Part shown: piece by piece, positions 7,318 through 15,933 of the stretch
Numbering within the stretch: position 1 is the first letter of the stretch
Layout of the letters: the number at the start of each line of letters is the position of its first letter
Origin: Oscillospiraceae bacterium
GTDB taxonomy: Bacteria; Bacillota; Clostridia; Oscillospirales; Oscillospiraceae
Assembly (NCBI GenBank): GCA_015068235.1
Contig: SVKY01000023.1
Coordinates: forward strand, 1 to 35,485
Direction of reading: 5' to 3'
Length of the DNA stretch: 35,485 bases
Notes under the pieces: generated by a model
Seen by the model: the letters and a program-made list of their open reading frames with translations, nothing else
What the model was told of the DNA's origin: nothing
The model's database searches: none
Made by a program: the position numbers and the translations under genes

Positions 7318-7440
7318 CCTAGTTCTTGTTAAAAAGCTTCAAAGCTTTTTATGGCACTGAAGGTACGTCAAGAACTGCATAAGACGGCGCAATGCGCTTT
7401 TGCACGATGTGAGTGTGTGCGTTTAATCAAGAATTAGGGC
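7318..7440. repeat. Multi-hairpin repeat, copy 2 (inverted relative to copy 1)
   Basis: It begins CCTAGTTCTTGTT and ends CAAGAATTAGGGC, whose reverse complement starts GCCCTAATTCTTG; these are imperfect terminal inverted repeats. A perfect AAAAAGCTT-CA-AAGCTTTTT hairpin lies at 7331-7350. The first 70 bases align with the reverse complement of 5167-5237 almost without gaps, including a shared GCAGTTCTTGACG block. The right half is shorter and more degraded than in copies 1 and 3. It lies 12 bases after the SLH stop codon. Confidence 0.7.
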
Positions 7441-7528
7441 GTAACGAGAACTTGTGGCGAGATAAAAACCAAAGCATACTTGCGCATGATATCGTTGTTA
7501 TGCATGAGGGTGACGGAGTATAAATCAA

Positions 7529-7560
7529 GGGAGCAGAGGTAAAATTCTGCTCCCTGTTTT
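7529..7560 (+). terminator. Probable terminator downstream of SLH gene 1
   Basis: A perfect GGGAGCAGA/TCTGCTCCC stem (7529-7537, 7546-7554) followed by TGTTTTATTT. Confidence 0.8.
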
Positions 7561-7623
7561 ATTTCGTCTCTATCAAAATTTTGATTGAAATACTGTATTC
7601 CTTCAGAGCGACGCGATTTGCTC

Positions 7624-7653
7624 TTGCGTTTTATATGCAGTGTTTGGTATAAT
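7624..7653 (+). promoter_or_regulatory. Promoter of the alanyl-tRNA editing / rlmA / prfA / tsaC / coaE operon
   Basis: TTGCGT (7624-7629), an 18-base spacer and a perfect TATAAT (7648-7653), about 30 bases before the first start codon. No other convincing promoter is seen before 13787. Confidence 0.65.
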
Positions 7654-7683
7654 AGATGAAAACTATCATTCAGGAGATTTATC

Positions 7684-8841
7684 ATGACAGCCGATAGATT
7701 ATATTATGTAAACCAATATCAGACCGAGATTGATGCGATCGTGCTCTCATGCAAGCAAGTCAAGAATGGTTGGCTCGTAGAATTGGATCAAACGCTCTTC
7801 TATCCCACAGGCGGCGGTCAGCCCTGCGATCTCGGCACGATCGGTGAGGTGCAGGTGCTTGATGTTTTTGAAAAGGACGAGCATGTATATATCACCTGCG
7901 CCGAGCCTATCCCTGTCGGTGAGAAGGTACATTGCAAGATCGATTGGCAGCGCCGTTTCATGCTCATGCAGCAGCACTCGGGAGAACACATCGTTTCAGG
8001 GATCATTCATGCTCGCTTTGGCTATGATAATGTCGGCTTCCATATGGGCAGCGACACGATCACCATCGATTTTAGCGGCGAGATTTCCTATGAGCAAATG
8101 CAGGAAATTGAAGCCGCTGCAAATGAAGTTATCTATCAAAATCTCGCTTGCACCGTCCTTTATCCCGATGAACAAACGCTTGCAAATTTATCCTATCGCA
8201 GCAAGAAGGAGCTTTCAGGTCAGGTACGGCTCGTACATTTTAATCACATCGATCTGTGCGCCTGCTGTGGACTTCACGTAAAGCAAGCCGGTGAGATCGG
8301 TTTGATCAAACTGCTCTCCACCACAAAGTTCCGAAGCGGCAGCCGTATCGAAATGCTCTGCGGTCAGAGAGCTTTGCAATATATGAATACAATTTTCGAG
8401 CAGAATCGCAGCATTTCAGCACTTTTATCCGCAAAACCGTTTGCTACAGCAGCCGCAGCACAGCGCATCAGCGAAGAGCTGAAGAACGCACAGTACCGCT
8501 GCACCTGTCTTGAAAACGAGCTGTTTGCAAGAATCGCTTCCGAAAAAGCCAACGCCGGCAACGTTCTGATTTTCGAAAAAAATCTGACGCCCGATGCGTT
8601 ACGTCGTCTTTGCGATGCTGTTTTGCATACCTGTAGCGGCATTTGCGCTGTTTTTTCGGAAAAAGAAGGCGGTTATCACTATGCAATCGGCGCTTTAGAC
8701 GGAGATCTGCGTGAGCTTGTCCGCTCTCTCAACGCACAGCTACAAGGTAGAGGCGGTGGAAAGCCGACCTTTGCGCAAGGCTCCGTTGCAGCCGATCGCA
8801 CCTCGATCGAAGCATTTTTTGTCCCTTATCTCGAACGATAG
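7684..8841 (+). CDS. Alanyl-tRNA editing protein (AlaX-like, with DHHA1 domain)
   Basis: 385 residues, preceded by CAGGAG. This is a free-standing relative of the alanyl-tRNA synthetase editing domain. It hydrolyses mischarged Ser-tRNA(Ala) (and Gly-tRNA(Ala) in some members) in the cytoplasm. The zinc site is complete: HSGEH gives His98 and His102, and CACCGLH gives Cys194 and His198. The N-terminal YPTGGGQPCDLG segment is the usual substrate-side loop. After a helical linker (about 235-290) a DHHA1 domain ends the protein with GRGGGKPTFAQGS. The length fits the long AlaX class. It is first in an operon of translation genes, with rlmA starting 16 bases later. Confidence 0.9.
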   Translation: MTADRLYYVNQYQTEIDAIVLSCKQVKNGWLVELDQTLFYPTGGGQPCDLGTIGEVQVLDVFEKDEHVYITCAEPIPVGEKVHCKIDWQRRFMLMQQHSGEHIVSGIIHARFGYDNVGFHMGSDTITIDFSGEISYEQMQEIEAAANEVIYQNLACTVLYPDEQTLANLSYRSKKELSGQVRLVHFNHIDLCACCGLHVKQAGEIGLIKLLSTTKFRSGSRIEMLCGQRALQYMNTIFEQNRSISALLSAKPFATAAAAQRISEELKNAQYRCTCLENELFARIASEKANAGNVLIFEKNLTPDALRRLCDAVLHTCSGICAVFSEKEGGYHYAIGALDGDLRELVRSLNAQLQGRGGGKPTFAQGSVAADRTSIEAFFVPYLER

Positions 8842-8857
8842 AAAGAGAGTGATCTTT

Positions 8858-9667
8858 ATGGTCATTTGTCCCATCTGCCAAAGCCGTTTGAATTGCGAAA
8901 AGCAACGCTGGCATTGTGAAAACAATCATAGCTTCGATGTCGCAAGGCAGGGTTATGTAAACCTTCTGCCCGTTCAGCAGAAGCATTCTCTCACCCCGGG
9001 AGATACCAAGGAAATGGTTGCCGCACGTCGAGCGTTTTTAGACGGTGGGTATTATCTTCCGATCGCAAAAACACTGCGTAGCTTGGTCGATGCGTTGCAG
9101 CCAAAGACAATTTTGGACGCAGGCTGCGGTGAAGGCTATTATCTTTCCCACTTGACACATATTCCCGAACGTTGGGGCATCGATATTTCCAAGGACGCCG
9201 TGCGTTTTGCCGCTGTAAGAGATAAAGCCGCGCACTGGTTAACCGCTACAGCTGCGCATCTTCCCTTTGAGGCTCAAAGCTTCGATTGCGTTTTATCCAT
9301 GTTCGCATTCACCGCTGAGGCAGAATTTCAGCGAGTGTTAAAAGAAAACGGATATTTTATCCAAGTGCTCGCAGGAAAAGACCATTTGCTCGGGCTGAAA
9401 CGAATTATTTATCCCACGGTTTTTGATAAAGAAAAAAATATCCAGCCGAGTTTGCATGGCTTCACTTTGATCAAATCTCAAACGCTCTGCTTTGATTTTG
9501 AGCTAAACAATGCGCAAACCGTGCATGACCTTCTCTACATGACACCGCATGTGCACCGAATCGGCAAGGACGGGGCACAGGCGTTGGCACAAACTTCACA
9601 GCTATTTGACCGTGCTGAGGTGATTTTTAACGTCTATCAGGTAGACAAGTCATCGAAAATCTGCTAA
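8858..9667 (+). CDS. rlmA: 23S rRNA (guanine-N1)-methyltransferase, RlmA family
   Basis: 269 residues. ATG 8858 is chosen because it follows a GAAAGAGAG site and starts the conserved zinc-finger region; the longer frame upstream overlaps the previous gene. The N-terminus has the family zinc ribbon (CPICQSRLNC, then WHCENNHSFD), followed by ARQGYVNLLPVQQKHSLTPGD, typical of RlmA. The SAM-binding motif is ILDAGCGEGYYL (about residue 85), and the DCVLSMFAF segment follows. The family methylates N1 of G745 (RlmA-I) or G748 (RlmA-II/TlrB) in 23S rRNA hairpin 35; Gram-positive members are usually of the G748 type, but the exact base cannot be decided here. It lies between the tRNA-editing gene and prfA in one operon. 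Confidence 0.88.
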   Translation: MVICPICQSRLNCEKQRWHCENNHSFDVARQGYVNLLPVQQKHSLTPGDTKEMVAARRAFLDGGYYLPIAKTLRSLVDALQPKTILDAGCGEGYYLSHLTHIPERWGIDISKDAVRFAAVRDKAAHWLTATAAHLPFEAQSFDCVLSMFAFTAEAEFQRVLKENGYFIQVLAGKDHLLGLKRIIYPTVFDKEKNIQPSLHGFTLIKSQTLCFDFELNNAQTVHDLLYMTPHVHRIGKDGAQALAQTSQLFDRAEVIFNVYQVDKSSKIC

Positions 9668-9698
9668 AATATGAAAAACTTTGATTTGAGGTAAGAAT

Positions 9699-10781
9699 TT
9701 GGAAAAATCTATGTTGGACAAGCTCCGACTTGTCGAAGAAAAATATATCGAAATTTCCGCACGCACCGAACAGCCCGACTTTTTCTCCGATCCTAAGAAG
9801 GCAGCCGCCTATTTGAAGGAGCAGAAGGAATTGGAACCCGTTGTCGAGGCATACCGCGGCTATGTGCGTTCGCAGCAGGATATGCAAGATGCTTTGGAGC
9901 TGATGAGCGGACAGATCGATCCGGAAATGAAAGAGCTTTGCCAAGAGGAGTATTCCGCTGCGAAAAAACGTGGTGAAGAATTGGAGCAAGAGCTGAAAAT
10001 TTTGCTCCTGCCGCACAATCCGAACGACGACAAAAGCGTTATCGTGGAGATTCGAGGCGGTGTCGGCGGCGAAGAAAGCGCCCTATTTGCTCATTCCCTG
10101 TTCCGCATGTACAATCTCTATGCCGCTTCGCACGGTTGGAGCGTGCAGCTTCTCAACTACAACGAAACAGAGCTTGGCGGCGTGAAAGAAGCTGACTTTG
10201 AAATTCGAGGCAGCGGTGCTTTCTCAAGATTAAAATTTGAATCCGGCGTGCACCGTGTGCAGCGTGTGCCGGAAACCGAATCCGGTGGTCGTGTGCATAC
10301 CTCGACGGCAACAGTTGCCGTTTTGCCCGAAATGGAGGAGGCTGACGTGGATATCCGCCCCGAGGATATCGAAATGCAGGTCTACCGTTCCTCTGGTGCA
10401 GGCGGTCAGCACATCAATAAGACTTCCTCTGCCGTCCGTTTGCTCCATAAGCCGACGGGCATCGTTGTTGCCTGCCAAGAAGAGCGCAGCCAGTTCCAGA
10501 ACCGTGAAAAATGTATGATGATGCTCTCGTCCAAGCTCTATCAGATCGAGCAGGAGCGCATTGAATCGGCATACTCCGGCGAACGTCGCAGCCAAATCGG
10601 CAGCGCAATGCGCAACGAAAAAATCCGCACCTATAATTTCCCGCAAAGCCGTGTCACCGACCACCGCATCGGTTTGACACTTTACAAAATCGATAATATT
10701 ATGAACGGCGATTTAGATGAGATCATCGATGCTCTGATCGCCGCAGATCAAGCAGAAAAACTCAGAGAAAGCGGTGAATGA
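9699..10781 (+). CDS. prfA: Peptide chain release factor 1
   Basis: 360 residues, usual length for RF1. It recognises UAA and UAG stop codons and triggers peptide release. The catalytic GGQ motif lies in SSGAGGQHINKTSSAV in domain 3, and the preceding GVHRVQRVPETESGGRVHTS segment is typical of the RF1/RF2 family. Two starts are possible. TTG 9699 has GAGGTAA 5 bases upstream. ATG 9711 begins MLDKL, where most relatives start, but has no well-spaced site. TTG 9699 is preferred on that ground. The downstream gene begins one base after the stop. No prmC (RF methyltransferase) neighbour is present, although prmC often accompanies prfA. Confidence 0.93.
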   Translation: MEKSMLDKLRLVEEKYIEISARTEQPDFFSDPKKAAAYLKEQKELEPVVEAYRGYVRSQQDMQDALELMSGQIDPEMKELCQEEYSAAKKRGEELEQELKILLLPHNPNDDKSVIVEIRGGVGGEESALFAHSLFRMYNLYAASHGWSVQLLNYNETELGGVKEADFEIRGSGAFSRLKFESGVHRVQRVPETESGGRVHTSTATVAVLPEMEEADVDIRPEDIEMQVYRSSGAGGQHINKTSSAVRLLHKPTGIVVACQEERSQFQNREKCMMMLSSKLYQIEQERIESAYSGERRSQIGSAMRNEKIRTYNFPQSRVTDHRIGLTLYKIDNIMNGDLDEIIDALIAADQAEKLRESGE

Positions 10782-10782
10782 T

Positions 10783-11817
10783 ATGAACACCGAAATGCTC
10801 TGTGCGCAATCAGAGCAAGATATCGCTTATGCCGCGCAGCTTATCAAGAACGGTGAGCTTGTCGGCATTCCGACCGAGACCGTCTATGGACTCGGTGCAA
10901 ACGGTTTAGACCCCTGCGCCGTTGCCAAGATTTTCGAAGCCAAGGGCAGGCCGCAGGACAATCCGCTCATTTTGCACATTGCGCACCCTGCGCAAATGCA
11001 GGAGCTTTGCCAAAACATTCCGCAAAGCGCATGGCTTTTGGCAGAAAAATTTTGGCCCGGTCCATTGACCATGGTTCTACCTGTCAAGGATATTGTGCCA
11101 AAGGTGACCACAGCGAATTTAAGCACCGTCGCAGTCCGCTGCCCCAAGACGGAAGCCACACGCAAGCTGATTGACTTGGCAGGTGTTCCCATCGCTGCCC
11201 CCTCTGCCAACCGTTCCGGCAAGCCCTCCACGACCACCGCCGAGCATGTTTTGAACGACATGAACGGTCGTATTGCCGCAATTTTAGACGGTGGTGCTTG
11301 TGAAGTCGGCGTGGAGTCAACCATCGTCGATCTGACCGATGAAACACCGAGATTACTGCGTCCCGGCGGCATTACGCCTGAAGAGCTGACAGAGCTTTTG
11401 GGTGCATTGGAGGTCGATCCGGCTGTTTTAGGACAGATCGCCAATGACACCGTCGTTCGTGCGCCCGGCATGAAATACAAGCATTACGCACCGCAAGCGC
11501 AGGTGATCATCGTTGACGGCAACAGCCAAGCAGCAGCCGAATATATTCGTAAAAGATTTCAAAAGAACGATGCCGTCTTATGCTTTACAGAGGAATTGCC
11601 GTTATATGAACAACTGAATCCCTTAGCTTATGGCAGTGCGCAGAACAACATGACCCTTTCGGCTGGTCTTTTTTCTGCACTCAGAGCCTTGGACGCGCCC
11701 GAAATCAGTACCATCTACGCACGCTGTCCCGAAGGCGGCGGTGTTGCCTACGCAGTGCGCAACCGTCTGAAGAAAGCAGCCGGCTTTTGCGTGGTAAATG
11801 CGGAGGAGGAAGCATGA
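10783..11817 (+). CDS. L-threonylcarbamoyladenylate synthase (TsaC/Sua5 type)
   Basis: 344 residues from ATG 10783; a GTG at 10774 in frame overlaps prfA and is the alternative. The enzyme makes threonylcarbamoyl-AMP from threonine, bicarbonate and ATP for the t6A37 modification of ANN-decoding tRNAs. The YrdC domain (about 1-200) has VGIPTETVYGLG, KGRPQDNPLILH, PGPLTMVLP, VAVRCP, APSANRSGKPS and VESTIVDL. The LLRPGGIT linker and APGMKYKHYAPQAQ lead into a Sua5 domain (about 225-344), so this is the long Sua5-type form. It overlaps coaE by four bases (ATGA), so translation is probably coupled. Confidence 0.92.
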   Translation: MNTEMLCAQSEQDIAYAAQLIKNGELVGIPTETVYGLGANGLDPCAVAKIFEAKGRPQDNPLILHIAHPAQMQELCQNIPQSAWLLAEKFWPGPLTMVLPVKDIVPKVTTANLSTVAVRCPKTEATRKLIDLAGVPIAAPSANRSGKPSTTTAEHVLNDMNGRIAAILDGGACEVGVESTIVDLTDETPRLLRPGGITPEELTELLGALEVDPAVLGQIANDTVVRAPGMKYKHYAPQAQVIIVDGNSQAAAEYIRKRFQKNDAVLCFTEELPLYEQLNPLAYGSAQNNMTLSAGLFSALRALDAPEISTIYARCPEGGGVAYAVRNRLKKAAGFCVVNAEEEA

Positions 11818-13787
11818 CGGTTTTGGGCATCACCGGTGGCTCAGGAAGCGGCAAGACCACGCTTTTGAAAGCAGCCGAGCGCTTCGGTGCAAGGATCATC
11901 GATTGCGATCAGCTTTATCACGAGCTGCTTGAAACAGATACGCAAATGCTCAGTGAGATTCGCTCCCACTTCCCTGCGTCTTTTATCGATGGCAGCTTTG
12001 ATCGCAAAGCGCTTGGAAGCATCGTTTTTGCGGATGATGAAAAGCTGAAGTTATTAAATCAAATCACTCATCATCACGTCGCAAAAGAGGTTGAAAAAAT
12101 ATTGCAAAACGCTTCTTTTGCAGCAATTGATGCCATTGGTCTTTTCGAAAGCGGTTTGGATCAAAAATGCGATCTGACAGTCGCCGTAACTGCGAATGAA
12201 GAAACTCGCATTGAACGTTTGATCCTGCGTGATGGCATTTCCCGTGAGTATGCCCTCTCCAGGATCCGTGCGCAAAAGAAGGATTCGGAATATTCCACTC
12301 TCGCAACGCACACCCTATCTTCGGATTGTTCAAAAGAAGAATTTGAAAAAAAATGTATTGAATTTTTGAAAGGAGTTTTCAAAATGGAAAAGAATTACGA
12401 AGACCTGCGCAAAGAGCTTCTCAACGCTCCCAAGAACGGTTATGACCGCATCAGCGCCGAAGATCTTGCCGCAATGGAGCCTTATTGCAAGGAGTACATG
12501 CAGTTTATCTCCGAGTGCAAGATCGAGCGTGAGGCTGTAGACTGGACGATTGAAGTGGCGGAGCAAAACGGCTTTAAGCCCTTAGTGCCCGGCATGCAGC
12601 TCAAACCCGGCGACCGTGTTTATGGTAACAACCACAAGAAGGCTGTCATTTTTGCCGTTATCGGTTCTGAGAGCTTAAACAACGGCACGCACATTTGCGC
12701 CGCACACATCGATTCTCCCAGATTGGATCTCAAGCCGAATCCGTTATATGAAGATGCCGAAATGGCATATTTCAAAACCCACTACTACGGTGGCATTAAG
12801 AAATATCAGTGGACAACCACACCGCTTGCACTTCACGGCGTTGTCTATAAAAAGGACGGCAGTGTGATTAAGGTCACCGTTGGGGAAAGTGCCGATGATC
12901 CCATTTTCTGCGTGACCGATCTTCTCATTCACCTGTCCGCCGATCAGATGAAGAAGACCTTGGCAGAAGGTGTTACGGGCGAAAATCTGAACATTTTACT
13001 CGGCTCTCGTCCATTGAAGGATGACGAAGGCGGCGATCGTATCAAATTTGCCGTCATGTGCCTGCTGAACGAAAAGTACGGTCTGATTGAAGAGGATTTC
13101 CTCTCTGCTGAGCTGACGATGGTACCTGCCGGTCCCGCTCGTGAAGTTGGCTTTGACCGTTCTCTGATTGCAGCCTACGGTCATGATGACCGTGTTTGCG
13201 CTTTTGCAGCCTTTAAGCCGCTTTTAGAGCTTGAGGTCCCTGCAAAGACCGCTGTTTGTGTTTTGGCTGACAAGGAAGAGGTCGGCTCCAACGGTATTTC
13301 CGGCATGCAGAGTGACTATTTCGAAACCTTCATGCACGATCTGTGCAAAGCAACCGATGCTTGCTTGTATCGCTGCTTCGAAAATTCCTTCTGCCTGTCC
13401 GCAGACGTCAGCAACGCCTATGATCCCATCTATGCTGAAACCTGCGACCGCCGCAACAATACCAGAATCAACTATGGTACCGGCATTTTCAAGTATACCG
13501 GCGCTCGTGGTAAGTCCGGCTCTTCCGATGCCGCTGCTGAGGTCATGGGCTACGTCCGCACGCTCTTTGCCAAGAACGATGTCATTTGGCAGACCGGCGA
13601 GCTCGGCAAGGTCGATCAGGGTGGTGGCGGCACTGTCGCTTGCTATATGGCAAACCGCAACATCGAAACCGTTGATGCAGGCGTGCCTGTTTTGTCCATG
13701 CACGCACCGATGGAGCTCGTATCTAAGCTCGATACCTACATGACCTACAAGGGCATGAAGGTTTTTTACGAGGATAAAAACGATTAA
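11814..13787 (+). CDS. Dephospho-CoA kinase (CoaE) in frame with M18 aminopeptidase: apparent fusion
   Basis: One uninterrupted frame of 657 residues, start ATG 11814 behind GGAGGAGG. Residues 1-190 are CoaE, which phosphorylates dephospho-CoA in the last step of CoA synthesis: P-loop GGSGSGKT (8-15), IIDCDQLYHELL, and the LRDGISREYALSRIRAQ lid-type segment. Residues 191-657 are an M18 aspartyl-aminopeptidase-type zinc peptidase with metal ligands His298 and Asp300 (HIDSPRLDLK), a GHDDR segment near 459, Glu488/Glu489 (DKEEVGSNG) and His630 (SMHAPMEL). No stop separates the two. However, GAAAGGAG and a well-spaced ATG at 12384 sit exactly at the junction, so the peptidase can also be made alone (467 residues, a normal M18 length). 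Two overlapping products from one frame are likely; a lost coaE stop codon is the simplest origin. Confidence 0.88.
   Translation: MTVLGITGGSGSGKTTLLKAAERFGARIIDCDQLYHELLETDTQMLSEIRSHFPASFIDGSFDRKALGSIVFADDEKLKLLNQITHHHVAKEVEKILQNASFAAIDAIGLFESGLDQKCDLTVAVTANEETRIERLILRDGISREYALSRIRAQKKDSEYSTLATHTLSSDCSKEEFEKKCIEFLKGVFKMEKNYEDLRKELLNAPKNGYDRISAEDLAAMEPYCKEYMQFISECKIEREAVDWTIEVAEQNGFKPLVPGMQLKPGDRVYGNNHKKAVIFAVIGSESLNNGTHICAAHIDSPRLDLKPNPLYEDAEMAYFKTHYYGGIKKYQWTTTPLALHGVVYKKDGSVIKVTVGESADDPIFCVTDLLIHLSADQMKKTLAEGVTGENLNILLGSRPLKDDEGGDRIKFAVMCLLNEKYGLIEEDFLSAELTMVPAGPAREVGFDRSLIAAYGHDDRVCAFAAFKPLLELEVPAKTAVCVLADKEEVGSNGISGMQSDYFETFMHDLCKATDACLYRCFENSFCLSADVSNAYDPIYAETCDRRNNTRINYGTGIFKYTGARGKSGSSDAAAEVMGYVRTLFAKNDVIWQTGELGKVDQGGGGTVACYMANRNIETVDAGVPVLSMHAPMELVSKLDTYMTYKGMKVFYEDKND
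12368..12386 (+). promoter_or_regulatory. Internal ribosome binding site and start of the M18 aminopeptidase
   Basis: GAAAGGAG (12368-12375), 8 bases, then ATG 12384, inside the coaE-M18 frame. It lies exactly between the CoaE C-terminus (EFLKGVFK) and the M18 N-terminus (MEKNYEDLRKELL). A site in this position strongly suggests that the peptidase was, and may still be, a separate gene. Confidence 0.75.
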
Positions 13788-13792
13788 CCATC

Positions 13793-13821
13793 TATACAAA
13801 CCGCTTTCTTTTTGGTATAAT
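13793..13821 (+). promoter_or_regulatory. Promoter of the PfkB-family kinase gene
   Basis: TATACA (13793-13798), a 17-base spacer and a perfect TATAAT (13816-13821). The -35 box is weak. Confidence 0.6.
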
Positions 13822-13846
13822 ATAAAAAAATAAATGGAGGGTGCTT

Positions 13847-14773
13847 ATGGGTATTTTAGTCATTGGTGCGGCATTTGTCGATATTAAGGGGTTCCCGATG
13901 GATTCCTATATGCCGACAGGTCGTAATGTTGGTCGTGTGGAATATATCCACGGTGGCGTTTCTCGTAATGTCGTTGAGGACATCGCAAATGTAGAATTGC
14001 GTCCGATCTATCTCAGCCTTGTTGATGATACTCCCAGCGGTGCAGACGTGCGTCAAAAGCTGATCAAGCATAAGGTCAACGTGGATTATGTCCTGACCAA
14101 ACCGAACGGCATGGGAACTTGGTTGGCTGTGTTTGACAACAACGGCGATGTTGCTGGCTCGATCTCTGTCCGTCCCGATATGACTCCGATTTTGGATCTT
14201 CTGAATGAAAAAGGTGACGAGATATTTGAAAAATCTGATTCCGTGATTATGGAAGTCGATTTAGATAAGGATATTGTCAAGAAGATTCTGGAGCTTGCCG
14301 ATAAGCACAATATCAAAAAATTCGCCGTGGTCTCGAACATGAGCATTGCCGTCGAACGTCGTGACTTTATGAAACGCTTTGATTGCTTCATCTGCAACCA
14401 AAAGGAAGCAAGTCTTTTATTCTTAGACGATTATGCCGAAAAGACCCCCGAGGAAATGAACGAGATCCTCAGTGAGAAGGTCATCCGCGCGAACATCCCT
14501 GCTATGATCGTCACTATGGGCGAAGCGGGTGCTGTTTATGCCGATCGCAACGGCGAGCACGGCATTTGCCCTGCTCGTAACGTGATCGTGAAGGATACCA
14601 CGGGCGCAGGCGATGCCTTCTGCGCAGGTGTTGCCATCGGCATGACATACGGAAAATCTTTACGTGAATCCGTCGATATCGGCTCCATGCTTGCCGCTTC
14701 CGTCATTACATCTTCCGAAAACGTATGTCCCCGTTTCCTACCCGAAGAATTGGGTCTCGATATCAAAATATAA
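13847..14773 (+). CDS. PfkB-family carbohydrate/nucleoside kinase
   Basis: 308 residues; ATG 13847 is chosen because TGGAGG ends 6 bases upstream, rather than GTG 13841. Ribokinase fold: N-terminal GILVIGAAFVDIKGFP, the HGGVSRNVVEDIANV substrate-side segment, and the C-terminal signature DTTGAGDAFCAG with catalytic Asp256. The family phosphorylates sugars or nucleosides using ATP. A pseudouridine kinase is one possibility, since such kinases share the G--RN-AE-L-L arrangement, but no pseudouridine-5'-phosphate glycosidase gene is adjacent, so the substrate stays open. It has its own promoter and terminator and stands alone. Confidence 0.85.
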   Translation: MGILVIGAAFVDIKGFPMDSYMPTGRNVGRVEYIHGGVSRNVVEDIANVELRPIYLSLVDDTPSGADVRQKLIKHKVNVDYVLTKPNGMGTWLAVFDNNGDVAGSISVRPDMTPILDLLNEKGDEIFEKSDSVIMEVDLDKDIVKKILELADKHNIKKFAVVSNMSIAVERRDFMKRFDCFICNQKEASLLFLDDYAEKTPEEMNEILSEKVIRANIPAMIVTMGEAGAVYADRNGEHGICPARNVIVKDTTGAGDAFCAGVAIGMTYGKSLRESVDIGSMLAASVITSSENVCPRFLPEELGLDIKI

Positions 14774-14775
14774 AC

Positions 14776-14812
14776 AAAACTCCCTCTGTTCGGCAAAAAC
14801 AGAGGGAGTTTT
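14776..14812. terminator. Bidirectional terminator between the kinase and bactofilin genes
   Basis: A perfect 15-base-pair stem (AAAACTCCCTCTGTT with its complement at 14798-14812) between convergent genes, serving the rightward kinase gene and probably the leftward bactofilin gene. Confidence 0.85.
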
Positions 14813-14824
14813 ATGCTGTATGGG

Positions 14825-15550
14825 TTAAATTTTTTCAGTTTTTGCAACCTTTGCCTTCGGTGAAATATTGATTTCCTGAGAATACTGCACAAGATCAATC
14901 CTGCAATCATCACCGATCGTCACGATCCTGCCCGACACTCTCGGAACTTCGACATTTTCCAGCATGATCTCATCGCCCTCAATGTCATGCATAACACAGA
15001 CCTTACTGCTGACGCTTTTCACGATCGTGGAGATCACAGGAACCTTGACAAGGTTCTTTGAAACACTGCCTCTGCATATGACGATCGAACTGCCGCCAAC
15101 GCTGCCGATCTTACTGCCGTTTCCCTTGATCGTAATGCTTTCCGCATTCAAAAGACCTGCGCATTTCACTTCACCTGTCACTTTTACCGTTTCTGCTTCA
15201 ATGTCTGCGTTTGCAATCAATTCACCGGCTACGCTCATACTACCGCATTTGATATTACGCATACATTTGGCACTTCCGGAAACACTCACACGCTCCCGCG
15301 CCAACAAATCACCTCCACAGGTAAATGAGCCGGCAATGCTGACATGGCCTGCGCTGACATCCTTCGTAAACGTGCTCTCTCCGGATACCTTAAACGCATT
15401 TCCGCATTCGATGCTTTCTCCTGTAGAACTGCCACTGGTGGAAAAGCTTTCACAGCGAACCAAACCAAAAAGTCTGCCGCTTCCGCTGATTCGGATGCTT
15501 TCGTATTCACCTGCTAAAATTTCACCGCTGCCGGCAATGCTTTTATTCAT
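14825..15550 (-). CDS. Bactofilin-like polymer-forming protein
   Basis: 241 residues made of short beta-helix turns rich in Gly, Ser and Val: [65 protein letters not shown]. This periodicity is that of bactofilins and of Bacillus YhbE/YhbF-type proteins, which polymerise into membrane-associated scaffolds. A C-terminal segment (about 165-241) looks less repetitive. Many cysteines lie in the turns. The start overlaps the yhbD-like stop by eight bases (ATGAATAA), so the two are translationally coupled. The pairing with a YhbD-like gene matches the B. subtilis yhbDEF arrangement. The cellular role in this organism is unknown. Confidence 0.8.
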   Translation of the reverse strand: MNKSIAGSGEILAGEYESIRISGSGRLFGLVRCESFSTSGSSTGESIECGNAFKVSGESTFTKDVSAGHVSIAGSFTCGGDLLARERVSVSGSAKCMRNIKCGSMSVAGELIANADIEAETVKVTGEVKCAGLLNAESITIKGNGSKIGSVGGSSIVICRGSVSKNLVKVPVISTIVKSVSSKVCVMHDIEGDEIMLENVEVPRVSGRIVTIGDDCRIDLVQYSQEINISPKAKVAKTEKI

Positions 15551-15920
15551 TCTCGCAGCCTCCTTCCAATCTTATACGCTTTCGTTCGCCGTTGCTGTTG
15601 ACAAAATAAATTTCTTCGATCTCACTGCACAGAAATGACTTCTCACCAATCACCGTTTTCACGATCAGCATGGCTTCATTTTCTTTATGAAATCGTTTCG
15701 ACAGCTCGTCAAGGGGCGTTTCCTCCTTTTGATCTTGGATTAGCTCCACTCTTTGACAAATAAGCTTCTTGGGAAAAAATGTTTCCTGTCCCGTGACCGT
15801 TGCTTTCTTGATAAACCACTCTTCGGGAATCAATCCCTTACGTTTCCAGCGGTACAGTGCGCCGTAAGAAATACCGTAGCGCTGCAGCAATTCTTTCTTT
15901 GAAATCAATTCCTGTTCCAT
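15543..15920 (-). CDS. YhbD-like (DUF4004) protein with MerR-type helix-turn-helix
   Basis: 125 residues; ATG 15920 is chosen because AAGGAGG precedes it, while the upstream in-frame ATG at 15941 has none and lies inside an operator. The N-terminus is a MerR-like [34 protein letters not shown]. This is followed by [19 protein letters not shown] and a C-terminal part ending next to the bactofilin start. This matches the YhbD family, found beside bactofilin genes in Bacillus and Clostridia. Two near-identical 15-base palindromes (CGTAACATTGTTACG type) lie in its promoter, one filling the -35/-10 spacer, so it probably regulates its own operon. It is the best candidate ligand of those sites. Confidence 0.8.
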   Translation of the reverse strand: MEQELISKKELLQRYGISYGALYRWKRKGLIPEEWFIKKATVTGQETFFPKKLICQRVELIQDQKEETPLDELSKRFHKENEAMLIVKTVIGEKSFLCSEIEEIYFVNSNGERKRIRLEGGCENE

Positions 15921-15933
15921 ATGTACCTCCTTG

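Noticed and set aside
7434-7685. An 83-codon minus-strand frame in the gap before the alanyl-tRNA editing gene
   Set aside because: It runs through the terminator at 7529-7560 and the promoter at 7624-7653, has no ribosome binding site and no recognisable sequence.
14964-15638. A plus-strand frame across the bactofilin-like gene
   Set aside because: Hydrophobic-looking but antisense to the beta-helix repeats, with no start signal.
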